A DNA stretch of 64,000 bases from contig NZ_BOOO01000031.1 in assembly GCF_016863275.1 (NCBI RefSeq), forward strand, positions 124,001-188,000. Direction: 5' to 3'. Below are positions 24,044 to 33,281 of this stretch, one piece after another; position 1 is the first letter of the stretch; each line of letters begins with the position of its first letter. Under the pieces are notes generated by a model that worked only from the letters and a program-made list of their open reading frames with translations, was not told the DNA's origin and searched no databases. Both the position numbers and the translations under genes were made by a program. This stretch comes from Planotetraspora mira. Lineage in GTDB: Bacteria; Actinomycetota; Actinomycetes; Streptosporangiales; Streptosporangiaceae.

Positions 24044-25351
24044 CTACTTGCTGACGGAGAAGCCCTGGGCTTCCAGCGCGGAGACCGTGTCCGTCTGGGC
24101 GCCGCTCAGGGCGTCCTGGAAGGTCGCACTCTTGGTGGGCACCTTGCCGAGACCGTCGCCCAGCGCAGCGGCCGTGGTGGACATCACCGGGCCCCACCGC
24201 CAGTTCGAGTTCACCTTGGCCGACTCCGAGCGGAACACCTGGTAGATGGCCTGGCCGCCGTAGTAGCTCTCCGGGGCGTCGAGCGCCGCGTTGGCGAGAC
24301 CGGACGTGGAAGCCGGAAGGATGGCTGCGGACTCGATCAGGTTCGACACGGACTTGTCGTCGGTCGACATCCACATGGCGAACTCGGTGGCCTCCTTCGG
24401 GTTCGCACAGCCCTTCATGACGGCCGTGGCCGATCCCCCCGAGTTGCCGACGGAGTCGTCGGTGCCCCACCGGGGCATGGGCGCGACGGCCCACTTGCCC
24501 GCGGATTTGGCGGCGTTGTCTCGGATGAGTGACGCCGACCAGACAGGACCGACCTCTGCCCAGACTTCGCCGCTGTTCCACGCGGAGAAGAGCGCCGCGT
24601 CGAAGGCGGGATAGGAGGTGACGAGATCCTGGTCGAAGAGCCCCTGCCAGTAGCCGGCGACCGTGCTGTTGGCGGCGCTGTCGAGCGAGACCGTCCAGGC
24701 GTCGCCGTTGACTCCGAACCAGGGGGCACCGCCCTGCCAGGCGAAACCGGCGTAGAGGTACGGGTCGGTGGGCAGGTTCATGATCCGCGCCTTCGGGTCG
24801 GCGGCCTTCACCGCGGCGGCGGCGGTTTTGAACTCCTCCCAGGTCTTCGGAACCGCGATCTTCGCGGCGGTGAAGAGGTCGGAACGGTAGAACATGCCCA
24901 TCGGCGCGGTGTCGACCGGTACGCCGTAGGCGGCACCGTCGACGCCGACGTTGCCCCACACCCATTCGGGGAATTCGGCGTGCTGGGGTTTCACGTATTG
25001 GCTGACGTCCTGGAGCAGGCCGGCGGCGAGGAAACTCGAGAACGTCTCGTAGCCGATCTGCGCCAAGCACGGCGCCGTGCCCGCCTTCGCGGCCGCGAGC
25101 ATCTTGTCGTAACCGCCCGCGCCCCCGTTGGTGATGGTCTCGTACTTCACCTGGATGTCCGGGTGAGACTCGTTCCACAGCGCGACGGACTTGTCGTAGC
25201 CCGCGGCCCAGCCCCAGAAAGTGATTTGCGCCGGGCCGCCGGTGCTCGCGCCGCCGGTGCTCGCCCCGGTGTCGCCGGCGCACCCCGTCAACGCGATGCC
25301 GGTCGCGGCGACGACTGCGGCCGCAGTGAGTCGCGCTTTTCGGTTGAGCAT
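24044..25351 (-). CDS. Extracellular sugar-binding lipoprotein of ABC importer
   Basis: A 435-residue protein from the ATG at 25351, behind GAGAGGAAG. The signal peptide ends in the lipobox IALTGC near residue 20, so it is lipid-anchored outside the membrane. The body shows the CUT1 binding-protein pattern (QITFWGWAAGYDKSVALWNE, GVPVDTAPMGMFYRSDLF, KTWEEFKTAAAAVKA). It delivers a mono- or oligosaccharide to the two permeases downstream. An in-frame ATG at 25402 would precede the ribosome site and is rejected. Confidence 0.93.
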   Translation of the reverse strand: MLNRKARLTAAAVVAATGIALTGCAGDTGASTGGASTGGPAQITFWGWAAGYDKSVALWNESHPDIQVKYETITNGGAGGYDKMLAAAKAGTAPCLAQIGYETFSSFLAAGLLQDVSQYVKPQHAEFPEWVWGNVGVDGAAYGVPVDTAPMGMFYRSDLFTAAKIAVPKTWEEFKTAAAAVKAADPKARIMNLPTDPYLYAGFAWQGGAPWFGVNGDAWTVSLDSAANSTVAGYWQGLFDQDLVTSYPAFDAALFSAWNSGEVWAEVGPVWSASLIRDNAAKSAGKWAVAPMPRWGTDDSVGNSGGSATAVMKGCANPKEATEFAMWMSTDDKSVSNLIESAAILPASTSGLANAALDAPESYYGGQAIYQVFRSESAKVNSNWRWGPVMSTTAAALGDGLGKVPTKSATFQDALSGAQTDTVSALEAQGFSVSK

Positions 25352-25768
25352 GACTTCCTCTCGACTGCTACTTGTACAGCGCGTCGCATGTCGTCGGGTC
25401 ATTCAGGTCGTCCTTGGGATGACCAGGGGCATGCACGGCTGGTCTTGCGGATGCTCTTGTCGCCATCGAGATCCTTCGGCGCGTTCCGGATGGCGAGCTG
25501 GACGATCTACTACGGATGTGCAGGGACGATCACGGTGAGCATGCTGACCGCGGCTCTGAGGGAGACATCGCTCAGTGCGGTGATGTGACCGAGATGCCGG
25601 GAGATGTTCGCGGCCGGCACCACCGCGATGGCATCGCGCCCCGGGGGCGGACTCGGGGCCGGCGCCACGAGTCGTACGAGCCGGCGGACACTTTGTTTCC
25701 CCTTTACGACGATCAGGTTAATGCTGGGATACTTGCATACAAGCTATGGGCATGCAACGATCAATTTT
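25352..25768. other. 417-base divergent region of the sugar-uptake locus
   Basis: No gene is seen. It separates the binding-protein gene from the divergent GntR regulator. TGTACA (25374-25379), 23 bases upstream of the binding-protein ATG, lies in CTTGTACAG and resembles half of the GntR-type operator found at the other end (25732-25743). The middle is featureless to my eye. Confidence 0.45.
25732..25743. promoter_or_regulatory. GntR/FCD-type operator candidate
   Basis: CTTGCATACAAG is an almost perfect palindrome of the TTGTATACAA type bound by many FCD-subfamily GntR proteins. It lies 25 bases before the GTG of the GntR gene. ATGCAA recurs 9 bases further on and pairs with TTGCAT inside the palindrome. 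Autoregulation is likely. Confidence 0.5.
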
Positions 25769-26506
25769 GTGAGTTCCCATCAAGCGCTCATCCCTGAGCC
25801 GGCACCCGTCGGGCGCGATCCGATGTTGTCCCCGGTCGTCCGAGACCGCGCGTCAGCACGGACGTCCGATCGCGTCTACGACGAGTTGGTCTCCGCGATC
25901 CGCGAACTGCGACTCGCCCCTGGAGCGTCCCTGTCCGAGACGGACCTCGCCGAACGGCTGCACGTCAGCCGTACGCCGGTGCGCGAGGCCCTCGCGCGAC
26001 TCGTCGACGCGGGACTCGTACGGGTCGTGCCGCAGGTCGGCACCCGGGTCGGGTTGATCCGCCTGCGTGATGTGGAAGAGGCGCGTTTCGTCCGCGAGAG
26101 TCTGGAGATCGCGGCCTTCGAGGTGGCGTGCGCCGATCCGGCGCCCGACGTCAGCGAGCTTCGCGAACTGCTCGAACGGCAGGAGCACAGCTATCGCACC
26201 GAGAACTACGAGGCCTTCTTCGCGGCGGATGAGGCGCTGCACACCCAGATCTTCACGCTCAGCGGCTATCCGGGAGCGTGGCAGGCCGTGCAACGGATGA
26301 AGCTGCAGTTGGACCGGCTACGGCGGCTCACCCTGCCCGACTCCGCCACGGTGCGTGAGCTGATCGACGAGCACAGAATGATCGTGGACGCGCTGGAGAC
26401 CGCCGACCTGTCAGCCGGCCGCTCTCTGCTCAGCCGGCACGCCAGGCGTGCTCTTGAACTCGGCCCGGCGCTGCGCGCCAAGTATCCGGACTACTTCACC
26501 GAATGA
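25769..26506 (+). CDS. GntR-family regulator with FCD domain
   Basis: About 245 residues from the GTG at 25769 (an ATG at 25823 would give 227). The GntR winged helix is at about residues 25-90 (GASLSETDLAERLHVSRTPV, then REALARLVDAGLVRVVPQ). The FCD effector domain contains its usual metal-binding positions (RESLEIAAFEVA, DEALHTQIFTLSG, DEHRMIVDALE, SRHARRALEL). FCD regulators often sense sugar acids such as hexuronates, which fits the UxuA-type gene downstream. It is transcribed away from the sugar transporter and probably controls it. Confidence 0.88.
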   Translation: MSSHQALIPEPAPVGRDPMLSPVVRDRASARTSDRVYDELVSAIRELRLAPGASLSETDLAERLHVSRTPVREALARLVDAGLVRVVPQVGTRVGLIRLRDVEEARFVRESLEIAAFEVACADPAPDVSELRELLERQEHSYRTENYEAFFAADEALHTQIFTLSGYPGAWQAVQRMKLQLDRLRRLTLPDSATVRELIDEHRMIVDALETADLSAGRSLLSRHARRALELGPALRAKYPDYFTE

Positions 26507-26944
26507 GCGCGACGACGGTTCCCGGGACGGCGGACGGACCCGCTCCGATGTTGTACCGGTTGGCGGCCTCCTCTCGCAGTTGACGTGACCGGCCCCCGGA
26601 CCTCACACGGCGGCGGTGTCCCACGCGGTGGCCGCGACCGGCTCGCCGCACGTCCTGTGCGACGAGGCGGCGTGCCCTCGACCGCAGGACCGATCGCCTG
26701 CATCGTGGAGGTGTGATCCCACGCCTTCGCGGTCGGCGGCCGCGGCGTCCTCGGCACCGAGTTCGCACTGCCGCACGTGCTCGCCCGGCGACTCGGAGTG
26801 ACGTCGGCACCGCGTCCGCAGCCGGACTCGTGGGGTTGAAGGACCGCGCCCTGCCGCGCAGGCGAGGGCGCGTTGATCATCGGCACCGCACTGGTCGTCA
26901 ACGCCTGCTCGCCGGTTGACAGCCCCTACCACGAACGGATCACC
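26507..26944. other. 438-base decayed stretch
   Basis: Short coding-like pieces appear in changing frames (for example SHAFAVGGRGVLGTEFALPH near 26717-26776), but none extends to a family I recognise. With the truncated FAH fragment that follows, this looks like the remains of one or more deleted catabolic genes. Confidence 0.45.
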
Positions 26945-27100
26945 ATGAGAATCATGCGTATCGGCGCACCCGGCGCGCAACGGCCGGGCGTTCTGCTTCC
27001 CGACGGTCGTCACCTCGGCCTGTCCGGGCTCACCGACGACATCGACGGCGAGTTCTTCGCCGGTGACGGCCTGGGCCGGCAGCTGGTCGGGCAGGCATGA
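26945..27100 (+). pseudogene. N-terminal remnant of a fumarylacetoacetate hydrolase family protein
   Basis: 51 codons from ATG: MRIMRIGAPGAQRPGVLLPD, then GRHLGLSGLTDDIDGEFF, then a stop. This is the typical start of actinobacterial FAH-family hydrolases (about 290 residues), which cleave acylpyruvates in sugar-acid and aromatic degradation. Everything after the N-terminal domain is missing. Its TGA overlaps the ATG of the UxuA-type gene (ATGA), so translation of the fragment may now only couple expression of the next gene. Confidence 0.7.
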
Positions 27101-28158
27101 CCATCCGTCTGTCCCTCGGCCACATCGACAAGTACGACTCCCATGTCGCGACGTTCGCCCATCAGCTCGGGCTCACCGGCGTGCAACTGCACACACCCGA
27201 CCTGCTGCCGGGCACCGACGGCTTCTGGAGCCTGGCCGAGTTGCGGGCCCTCAGGGAACGCTGCGACGCTGACCGACTGGCGATCGACGGCCTCGAGAAC
27301 GTCCCGCTCGCCCACTTCTGGAAGATCCAGCGCGGCCTCCCCGGGCGGGATGAGCAGATCGAGAACTACCGGAAGACGATCCGCAACCTCGCCGCCGTCG
27401 GAATCGATCTGCTCGGCTATAACTTCCTCGCCACCTACGTCTGGCGCACCGACATGGCCGCGAAGGGACGCGGCGGCGCCAAGGTCACCGCCTTCGACCT
27501 GGCCGACGTCCACCGCGGCAACGCGCTCGCCGGGTACCGGCTGACCCCGGGGCAGCCCCTGGACGAGCCGATCACGGCCGACCAGATGTGGGCCAACCAC
27601 CAGTATTTCCTCGACGCTGTCCTCCCCGTCGCCGAGGAGGTCGGTGTACGGCTCGCCCTGCACCCCGACGATCCGCCCGTCAACGAGCCCCTCGGTGGCG
27701 CAGCCCGGATCTTCACGTCCCCCGCCGCCATCAAACAGGCCCACAAGCAGGCCGGCGGCAGTCCGTCATGGGGGCTGAACCTCTGCCTCGGAACGGTCTC
27801 GGAAATGGCCGGCGAGCAGAGCATCAACGAAGTCATCGACCACATGGGACCGGCCATCTTCTACGTCCATTTCCGGGACGTACGCGGCACTGTGCCGCGC
27901 TTCAGCGAATGCTTCCTCGGCGAGGGCAACTTCAATCCGGCACGGGTGATCCGCAGGCTGAACGACTCCGGATTCGACGGATTCATCATCGACGACCACG
28001 TCCCGGCGATGATCGGAGACCTGGACACCTGGGGCGACACATCGTCCGAGGCATACTGCAGCCGAGGCCGCGCACATGCGATCGGATACCTGCAAGGCGT
28101 CCTGAACGGCCTCGCACTCGACGAACCGGACGGCACGCGGCTCCCTGCCGACCTGTGA
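27097..28158 (+). CDS. uxuA: Mannonate dehydratase (UxuA family)
   Basis: A 353-residue TIM-barrel protein. The metal site is suggested by LALHPDDPPVNE, the FYVHFRDVRGT strand and the tail FLGEGNFNPARVIRRL. ENVPLAHFWKIQRGLPGRDE matches the UxuA substrate region. The family dehydrates D-mannonate to 2-keto-3-deoxygluconate in glucuronate catabolism. It lies downstream of the GntR/FCD gene and overlaps the FAH remnant. The symbol is by family; a related sugar-acid substrate is possible. Confidence 0.8.
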   Translation: MTIRLSLGHIDKYDSHVATFAHQLGLTGVQLHTPDLLPGTDGFWSLAELRALRERCDADRLAIDGLENVPLAHFWKIQRGLPGRDEQIENYRKTIRNLAAVGIDLLGYNFLATYVWRTDMAAKGRGGAKVTAFDLADVHRGNALAGYRLTPGQPLDEPITADQMWANHQYFLDAVLPVAEEVGVRLALHPDDPPVNEPLGGAARIFTSPAAIKQAHKQAGGSPSWGLNLCLGTVSEMAGEQSINEVIDHMGPAIFYVHFRDVRGTVPRFSECFLGEGNFNPARVIRRLNDSGFDGFIIDDHVPAMIGDLDTWGDTSSEAYCSRGRAHAIGYLQGVLNGLALDEPDGTRLPADL

Positions 28159-28183
28159 CGAGCGAGGATGAGCCTCTTCCGGC

Positions 28184-29185
28184 TTACGCCGGCTCCGGCT
28201 TCTCCGAGCCTCTGAGGATGAGCTGTGTGGGGAGCACCCGGGTGGTGAACGCCGAGGTGTCGCCCTTCAGACGACCGAGGACGATGTCGGCCGCGGTGCA
28301 CCCCATCAGCTCGATGTCGTGGCTCACCACCGACACCGGCGGGCTGCCGAGCAACGCCGTCTCGAAGTCGTCGAAGCCGACGAGGGGCAGCCGCCGGCCG
28401 GCCGCCTGGAATGCGAGCAACGCACCGATCGTCGAGCGGTTGTTGGCCGCGATGACGGCGTCGGCCGAGCCGTCGCGGAGCACGGCGCCGACCTCGCGTT
28501 CCGCCTGTTCCCTGGTGTGCGCCGTCGTGATCGTGAGCGAGTCGTCGGCTTCGATCCCGGCCTCGGCGAGCGCGGCGGCGTATCCGGCGTGACGTTCGCG
28601 CATCGTGTAGATGTCGGGTGAGTCGCCGACGAAGGCGATGCGCCGCGAGCCGGCGGAGACGAGCGCGAGGGTGGCCTCGCGCGCCCCGCCCGCATTGTCT
28701 GCGAGCACGGCGTCGGCGTCGGCGAACGGCACGGGCCGGTCGAGGAAGACCAATGGAGGGATGGGCGAGGCGACGTCGGACCAGTCGCGGCCGGCGTTGC
28801 GCGGAGGCACCACGATCAAGCCGTCCACCTGCTGCTCCATGAGCCGGTCGACCAGGCGATCGTGCCGCATCCCTTCCTCTTCTGAGCTGGCGATCGTGAC
28901 GAGGTATCCGGCCGCGTCCGCCACGCTTTCGATGGCTCGAGCGAGCGTTGAGTAATAGGGGTTCGCGAGGTCGCTGATGACCAGGCCGATGGTCTTGCTC
29001 GTCCAGCCGGGCCGGAGGCTCGCCGCGGAGAGGTTGCGGCGGTAGCCGAGCTTCACGATCGCTGCGCTGATTCGATCCGCGAGGGCGGGATCGATGTTCG
29101 TTTCCCCGTTGACGTGACGCGAGACGGTCTTCAAGCTGACCCGTGCTTCATGAGCGACGTCCTTCATCGTGGGGTTGCGTAGCAC
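28184..29185 (-). CDS. LacI-family transcriptional regulator
   Basis: A 333-residue protein from the GTG at 29185, which has GGAGAG five bases upstream. The helix-turn-helix is at the start (MKDVAHEARVSLKTVSRHVN) with the hinge YRRNLSAASLR. The periplasmic-binding-like domain follows (GLVISDLANPYYSTLARAIE, ITTAHTREQAEREV, LVGFDDFETALLGSPPVSVV). It binds a sugar effector as a dimer. It is convergent with uxuA and lies just downstream of the GH42 gene (94-base gap, same strand). Its likely operator is at 31498-31507. Confidence 0.9.
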   Translation of the reverse strand: MLRNPTMKDVAHEARVSLKTVSRHVNGETNIDPALADRISAAIVKLGYRRNLSAASLRPGWTSKTIGLVISDLANPYYSTLARAIESVADAAGYLVTIASSEEEGMRHDRLVDRLMEQQVDGLIVVPPRNAGRDWSDVASPIPPLVFLDRPVPFADADAVLADNAGGAREATLALVSAGSRRIAFVGDSPDIYTMRERHAGYAAALAEAGIEADDSLTITTAHTREQAEREVGAVLRDGSADAVIAANNRSTIGALLAFQAAGRRLPLVGFDDFETALLGSPPVSVVSHDIELMGCTAADIVLGRLKGDTSAFTTRVLPTQLILRGSEKPEPA

Positions 29186-29279
29186 CTGGTCTCTCCAGTC
29201 GACGGCCGTCAGGGGCCGATCGTACTCCGCCGTGCCACCGCGCCTACGGACGCGGCGGCGCGGCCTGCGGCCGGACCGC

Positions 29280-31313
29280 TCAGCCGGCCCGTCTGACGAC
29301 CCGCACCCCGCCCGCGGGCACCTTGATCTCTCCCTCGTGGACGGACCCGTCCAGCAGGTCGGCTCCCGCACCCGGAACGGCCGTCTCGGTGTCGCCGTGG
29401 TTGATGAGGAAGACGTAGTCGTGGTCGGCCGAGCGGCGCGTCACCACCTCGAGTCCGGCGCAGGTAGGTGTTCCGGTCGCCGCGAGCCGCTTCGCGATCG
29501 CCCCCATCAGACGCGCGCGGGCGTCGGCGGCCAGTTCCACGCCCACGTACCAGGCCTCCCCCGCGCCTCGGGTCGCGCGCGTGATCGCCGGCGCGCCCGC
29601 GAAGTCGCCGCCGAGGTAGCGGGCCTCGGCCACCGCGTCCGTCAGGTCGATCTCCTCGTGCCAGGTCGAGACCCGGGCGGGCCCGGTGATCCCGTCGATC
29701 TCCACGGAGTCCGTCTCCACCATGGGCGCGAACTCCTCCACACGCACCCCCAGCAGGTCGCGGAACGCCCCGGGGTAACCGCCGAGCCGTACCCGGTCGA
29801 GCGGATCCACGATGCCGGAGAAGTAGGTGACGATCACGGTCGCCCCCGCGTCCGCGGCGGCGACGACGGCGGCCGCGTCGTGGTCGGAGACCAGGTAGAG
29901 CATGGGCACGACGATCAGCCTGTAGCCCGACAGGTCGGCCGACGGCGGCACGACGTCGGCGGTGATGCCCGCGTCCCGAAGGCTCTGGTGCCAATCGAGG
30001 GCGGATTCCATGTACGAGAGGCCGTTGTGCGGATGCGACTCTCGGTCGGCCGCCCACCACGACTCCTCGGAGAACAGCAGCGCGCAGTCCGCGACCACCC
30101 GGGTTCCGAGCACTTCGGCACAGGAGGCGAGCTCCGCGCCGAGCGCCGTCACCTCCCGGAACTTCCGGCTGTCGGCGCCGGCGTGCGGGAGCATCGCGGA
30201 ATGAAACCGCTCGGCGCCCGCGCCGGCGGCCCGCCACTGGAAGAAGCAGACCCCGTCGGATCCGCGGGCGACGTAGGAGAACACGTCCCGCCGCAGTTGC
30301 CCGGGGCGTTTCGCGGGGTTGACCGGGCGCCAGCTCGTGGCGCCGGCGGCCGTCTCCATGAGCAGCCAGGGCTTCCCCTTCGACAGGCCGCGTGCCCGGT
30401 CGGCGGAGAACGACAGCTCGGCGTGAGCGTCGGGCGTCGACCTCAGGTAATGGTCGCTCGCGATGAGATCCAGGTCGTCGGCCCACGAGCTGTAGTCCAT
30501 GTTCTTACCGGCGTCGAAGAGCACCAGGTTCGTGGTGATCGGCACCGCCGGGGTGACACGCCGCAGCACGGCAGTCTCCGCTCGCAGCTGATCGCGCAGC
30601 CGATCGGAGCTGAACCGGTCGAAGTCCAGCACGTGCGTGGGGTTCGAGTCGGTGAACGTCACCCGCGGAGGCTGGATCTGCTCCCACGCCGAGTAGGTCT
30701 GACTCCACGCGGCGGTCGTCCACGCGGCGTTCAGCTCGTCGAGCGAGTCCCCGTACCGCTCCTTCAGCCAGCTCCGGAAGGCCACGGCGCTCGCGTCGCC
30801 GTAGCAGCGCGAATTGTGACCGCCGAGCTCGTTGGAGACGTGCCACAGCGCGAGAGCCGGGTGCCCGCCGTAGCGCTCCGCCATCTTCTCCACCAGCGTG
30901 AGCGAGTGCTCGCGATAGATCCGCGACGACGGCGACCATGCCTGGCGTCCGCCCTGCGACATCGTCCGCCCGTGTCGATCGACGGGCAGCACCTCAGGAA
31001 ACCGCGTGGTGAGCCACGGAGGAGGCGACGCGGTGGCGGTGGCGAGATCGACGGCGATGTCGTTCGCGTGCAGCAGGTCGAGCACGCGGTCGAGCCAGCC
31101 GAAGTTCCATCGATCGGGCGCCGGCTGCAGCGTCGACCAGGCGAAGACACCGACGGTGACGAGGTTGACGCCGGCCTCGCGCATCAATCGCGCGTCCTCG
31201 TGCCACACGCTCTCGTCCCACTGCTCGGGGTTGTAGTCGCCGCCGAAAGCCACGGGCTCGCCGCCGAACCGGGCCACGACGTTGGCGGGCCACCGAATCC
31301 ACTCTGCCGTCAC
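29280..31313 (-). CDS. GH42 beta-galactosidase
   Basis: 677 residues from the GTG at 31313, behind GAGGAG. The catalytic TIM barrel opens with AFGGDYNPEQWDESVWHEDA. The acid/base Glu is in ALWHVSNELGGHNSRCYG (about E162) and the nucleophile Glu in KPWLLMETAAGATSW (about E320). The trimerisation domain and small C-terminal beta domain follow (to GGVRVVRRAG). There is no signal peptide, so it acts on imported galactosides. This fits uptake of an oligosaccharide by the neighbouring ABC transporter and hydrolysis inside the cell. Confidence 0.92.
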   Translation of the reverse strand: MTAEWIRWPANVVARFGGEPVAFGGDYNPEQWDESVWHEDARLMREAGVNLVTVGVFAWSTLQPAPDRWNFGWLDRVLDLLHANDIAVDLATATASPPPWLTTRFPEVLPVDRHGRTMSQGGRQAWSPSSRIYREHSLTLVEKMAERYGGHPALALWHVSNELGGHNSRCYGDASAVAFRSWLKERYGDSLDELNAAWTTAAWSQTYSAWEQIQPPRVTFTDSNPTHVLDFDRFSSDRLRDQLRAETAVLRRVTPAVPITTNLVLFDAGKNMDYSSWADDLDLIASDHYLRSTPDAHAELSFSADRARGLSKGKPWLLMETAAGATSWRPVNPAKRPGQLRRDVFSYVARGSDGVCFFQWRAAGAGAERFHSAMLPHAGADSRKFREVTALGAELASCAEVLGTRVVADCALLFSEESWWAADRESHPHNGLSYMESALDWHQSLRDAGITADVVPPSADLSGYRLIVVPMLYLVSDHDAAAVVAAADAGATVIVTYFSGIVDPLDRVRLGGYPGAFRDLLGVRVEEFAPMVETDSVEIDGITGPARVSTWHEEIDLTDAVAEARYLGGDFAGAPAITRATRGAGEAWYVGVELAADARARLMGAIAKRLAATGTPTCAGLEVVTRRSADHDYVFLINHGDTETAVPGAGADLLDGSVHEGEIKVPAGGVRVVRRAG

Positions 31314-31497
31314 GAACTCTTCTCCTCGCCCAACGAACGCGCATCCACGCGAAGACCGCTCTGCCGACCGCCGAACCGAAGCCCGGTGAGCCCGGTAACC
31401 CCGCAGCACGACGGCCGGGGGGACCATCCAAACGCGACCTGAGGGATCATCGCCCGGAACCGCGCCAGGTCGCGACAAGTCACACTAGCGGCTTGAG

Positions 31498-31507
31498 ACA
31501 ACGTTGT
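31498..31507. promoter_or_regulatory. LacI-type operator between GH42 and SDR genes
   Basis: ACAACGTTGT is a perfect palindrome with the central CpG typical of LacI-family operators. It lies in the divergent gap between the GH42 gene (start 31313) and the SDR gene (start 31645). The LacI regulator encoded next to GH42 would be expected to repress both directions from here. Confidence 0.65.
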
Positions 31508-31644
31508 TTAGAGTGAACCCGCGTAACCGATCAAGCCCGTCCTGGCACGAAGGTCGCGGCGATCGTTCGACCAATTCGCCCACCGCGGCCGGCCTTCGCG
31601 CCGTCACCGCACGGTGGCCGTGGACGACATCGAGGGAGTGGATC

Positions 31645-32427
31645 GTGGCGGAGTTCGACGGCAAGGTCGCCATCGTCACCGGTGGACTCAGCGGTATCGG
31701 ACGCGCGACAGCCCGGGTGCTCTCGGCGCGCGGCGCGATCGTCGTGGCCGCGGGTGTCCCGCCGACACGCGACTCCGAAGCTCCGCTTCCAGGTGTCGAA
31801 CACGTCGACGTCGACGTCACCGACGAGACCGCCACCGCGCGACTCGTCGAACATGTCGCCGCCGAACACGGCGGACTCGACATCGTCGTCGCCGCCGCCG
31901 GAATCCAGCGCTACGGCACGGCCACGACGACCAGCGCCGACGAGTGGAACGAGGTCCTCGCCGTCAACGTGACCGGCGCCTTCCACACCGTCAAGCACGC
32001 GCTGCCGCACCTGCGCGCTCGCGGAACGGGGTCGATCGTGATCGTCTCCTCCGTTCAAGCCTTCGTCACCCAGAACGCCGTCGCCGCCTACACCACCAGC
32101 AAAGGGGCGCTCAACGCGCTCGCACGATCGATCGCGATCGACGAGGCGAAGAACGGGATCAGAGTCAACACCGTCTGTCCCGCGTCGGTGGACACCCCGA
32201 TGTTGCGGTTCTCGGCCCGCACCTTCTCCGACGGCAGCGACCAGGGGGCGCAGGCGCTGGTCGATTCCTGGGGACGGATGCACCCACTGGGACGAGTGGC
32301 GCGACCGGATGAGGTCGCAGAAGCGATCGCCTTCCTGTCCAGTGACCGTGCCAGCTTCATCACCGGTATCGCGTTGCCGGTCGACGGCGGGCTGCTGGCC
32401 AACGCCGCAGTGGTGCTTCCCGGATGA
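31645..32427 (+). CDS. SDR-family oxidoreductase
   Basis: A 260-residue classical short-chain dehydrogenase from the GTG at 31645, behind GAGGGAG. The cofactor motif is TGGLSGIGR. The NNAG-equivalent is VAAAGIQ. The catalytic Ser is in IVIVSSVQAF and Tyr/Lys in AAYTTSKGAL. The C-terminus is a typical PVDGG motif. Context suggests a sugar or sugar-acid substrate, for example an aldose or hexonate step. It overlaps the lactonase gene by ATGA, so dehydrogenase and lactonase may act in sequence. Confidence 0.9.
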   Translation: MAEFDGKVAIVTGGLSGIGRATARVLSARGAIVVAAGVPPTRDSEAPLPGVEHVDVDVTDETATARLVEHVAAEHGGLDIVVAAAGIQRYGTATTTSADEWNEVLAVNVTGAFHTVKHALPHLRARGTGSIVIVSSVQAFVTQNAVAAYTTSKGALNALARSIAIDEAKNGIRVNTVCPASVDTPMLRFSARTFSDGSDQGAQALVDSWGRMHPLGRVARPDEVAEAIAFLSSDRASFITGIALPVDGGLLANAAVVLPG

Positions 32428-33281
32428 TGACGGCCGAGGTCGCGATTCCCGGTAGGGCCCGAGTCGGCGAAGGACCGGTGTGGGACGCCGAGATCCGTCG
32501 CCTGCACTGGGTCGACATCCCCGCCGGTCACATCCATACCAGCGACCCGGCCACCGGTCAGACCAGCAGCATCGAACTGCCGACGCACGTCGGCGCCGCG
32601 GTGCCACGGCGCGGCGGAGGCTTCGCCGCCGCGACGGCCGAAGGGTTCGCGACCGTCGAAGCCGACGGATCGATGAACATCCGGCGCGCGATCCTGCCCG
32701 ACGGCGAGCGCATGAACGACGCGAAGTGCGACAGCCATGGCCGGCTCTGGGCCGGCAGCACCACGATGGACTTCCGGCCCGGCAAAGGCGCTCTCCATGT
32801 CCTCATGCCGGATTGGACGAGCCGCGTCGTCCTTGAGGAACTGACCCTGCCCAACGGGCTTGGCTGGAGTCCCGACGGACGCACCTTCTACCTCGCCGAC
32901 ACCATCGCCGGTGAGATCTCGGCCTTCGACGCCGATCCCGGGTCTGCCAGGATCAGTCGGCGGCGTACGTTCTTCCGGATCCCCGCTCACACAGGCATGC
33001 CGGACGGACTCACCGTCGACGCGGCAGGGTGCCTCTGGGTGGCGGTATGGGGCGGCGACCGCTTGGCTCGGATCTCTCCGGAGGGGGACTTGCTCGGCGA
33101 GGTCCCGATGCCCGTGCACCAGCCGTCCTCCTGCACGTTCGGCGGACCCCGCCTCGACGTTCTGTACGTCACGTCGGCCCGCGAAGGGCTCGATCTTTCC
33201 GACGACGACCCCGCGGGATCGGTGTTCGCCGTCGAACAACCGGGCGCCGTGGGCATGCCGTCGACCGCGTTCGCCGGATGA
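32424..33281 (+). CDS. SMP-30/gluconolactonase family lactonase
   Basis: A 285-residue six-bladed beta-propeller of the regucalcin type. The divalent-metal ligands are visible: Glu in RVGEGPVWD, Asn in ERMNDAKCD, Asn in LTLPNGLGWSPD and Asp in GMPDGLTVDAAG. The family hydrolyses sugar lactones to sugar acids. Its ATG overlaps the SDR stop (ATGA), supporting a coupled two-step pathway: oxidation of a sugar to a lactone, then ring opening. Confidence 0.9.
   Translation: MMTAEVAIPGRARVGEGPVWDAEIRRLHWVDIPAGHIHTSDPATGQTSSIELPTHVGAAVPRRGGGFAAATAEGFATVEADGSMNIRRAILPDGERMNDAKCDSHGRLWAGSTTMDFRPGKGALHVLMPDWTSRVVLEELTLPNGLGWSPDGRTFYLADTIAGEISAFDADPGSARISRRRTFFRIPAHTGMPDGLTVDAAGCLWVAVWGGDRLARISPEGDLLGEVPMPVHQPSSCTFGGPRLDVLYVTSAREGLDLSDDDPAGSVFAVEQPGAVGMPSTAFAG

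Noticed and set aside
31614-32312. Arg-rich frame inside the SDR gene
   Set aside because: A +1 shadow of the SDR gene, high in Arg/His, with no conserved motifs.
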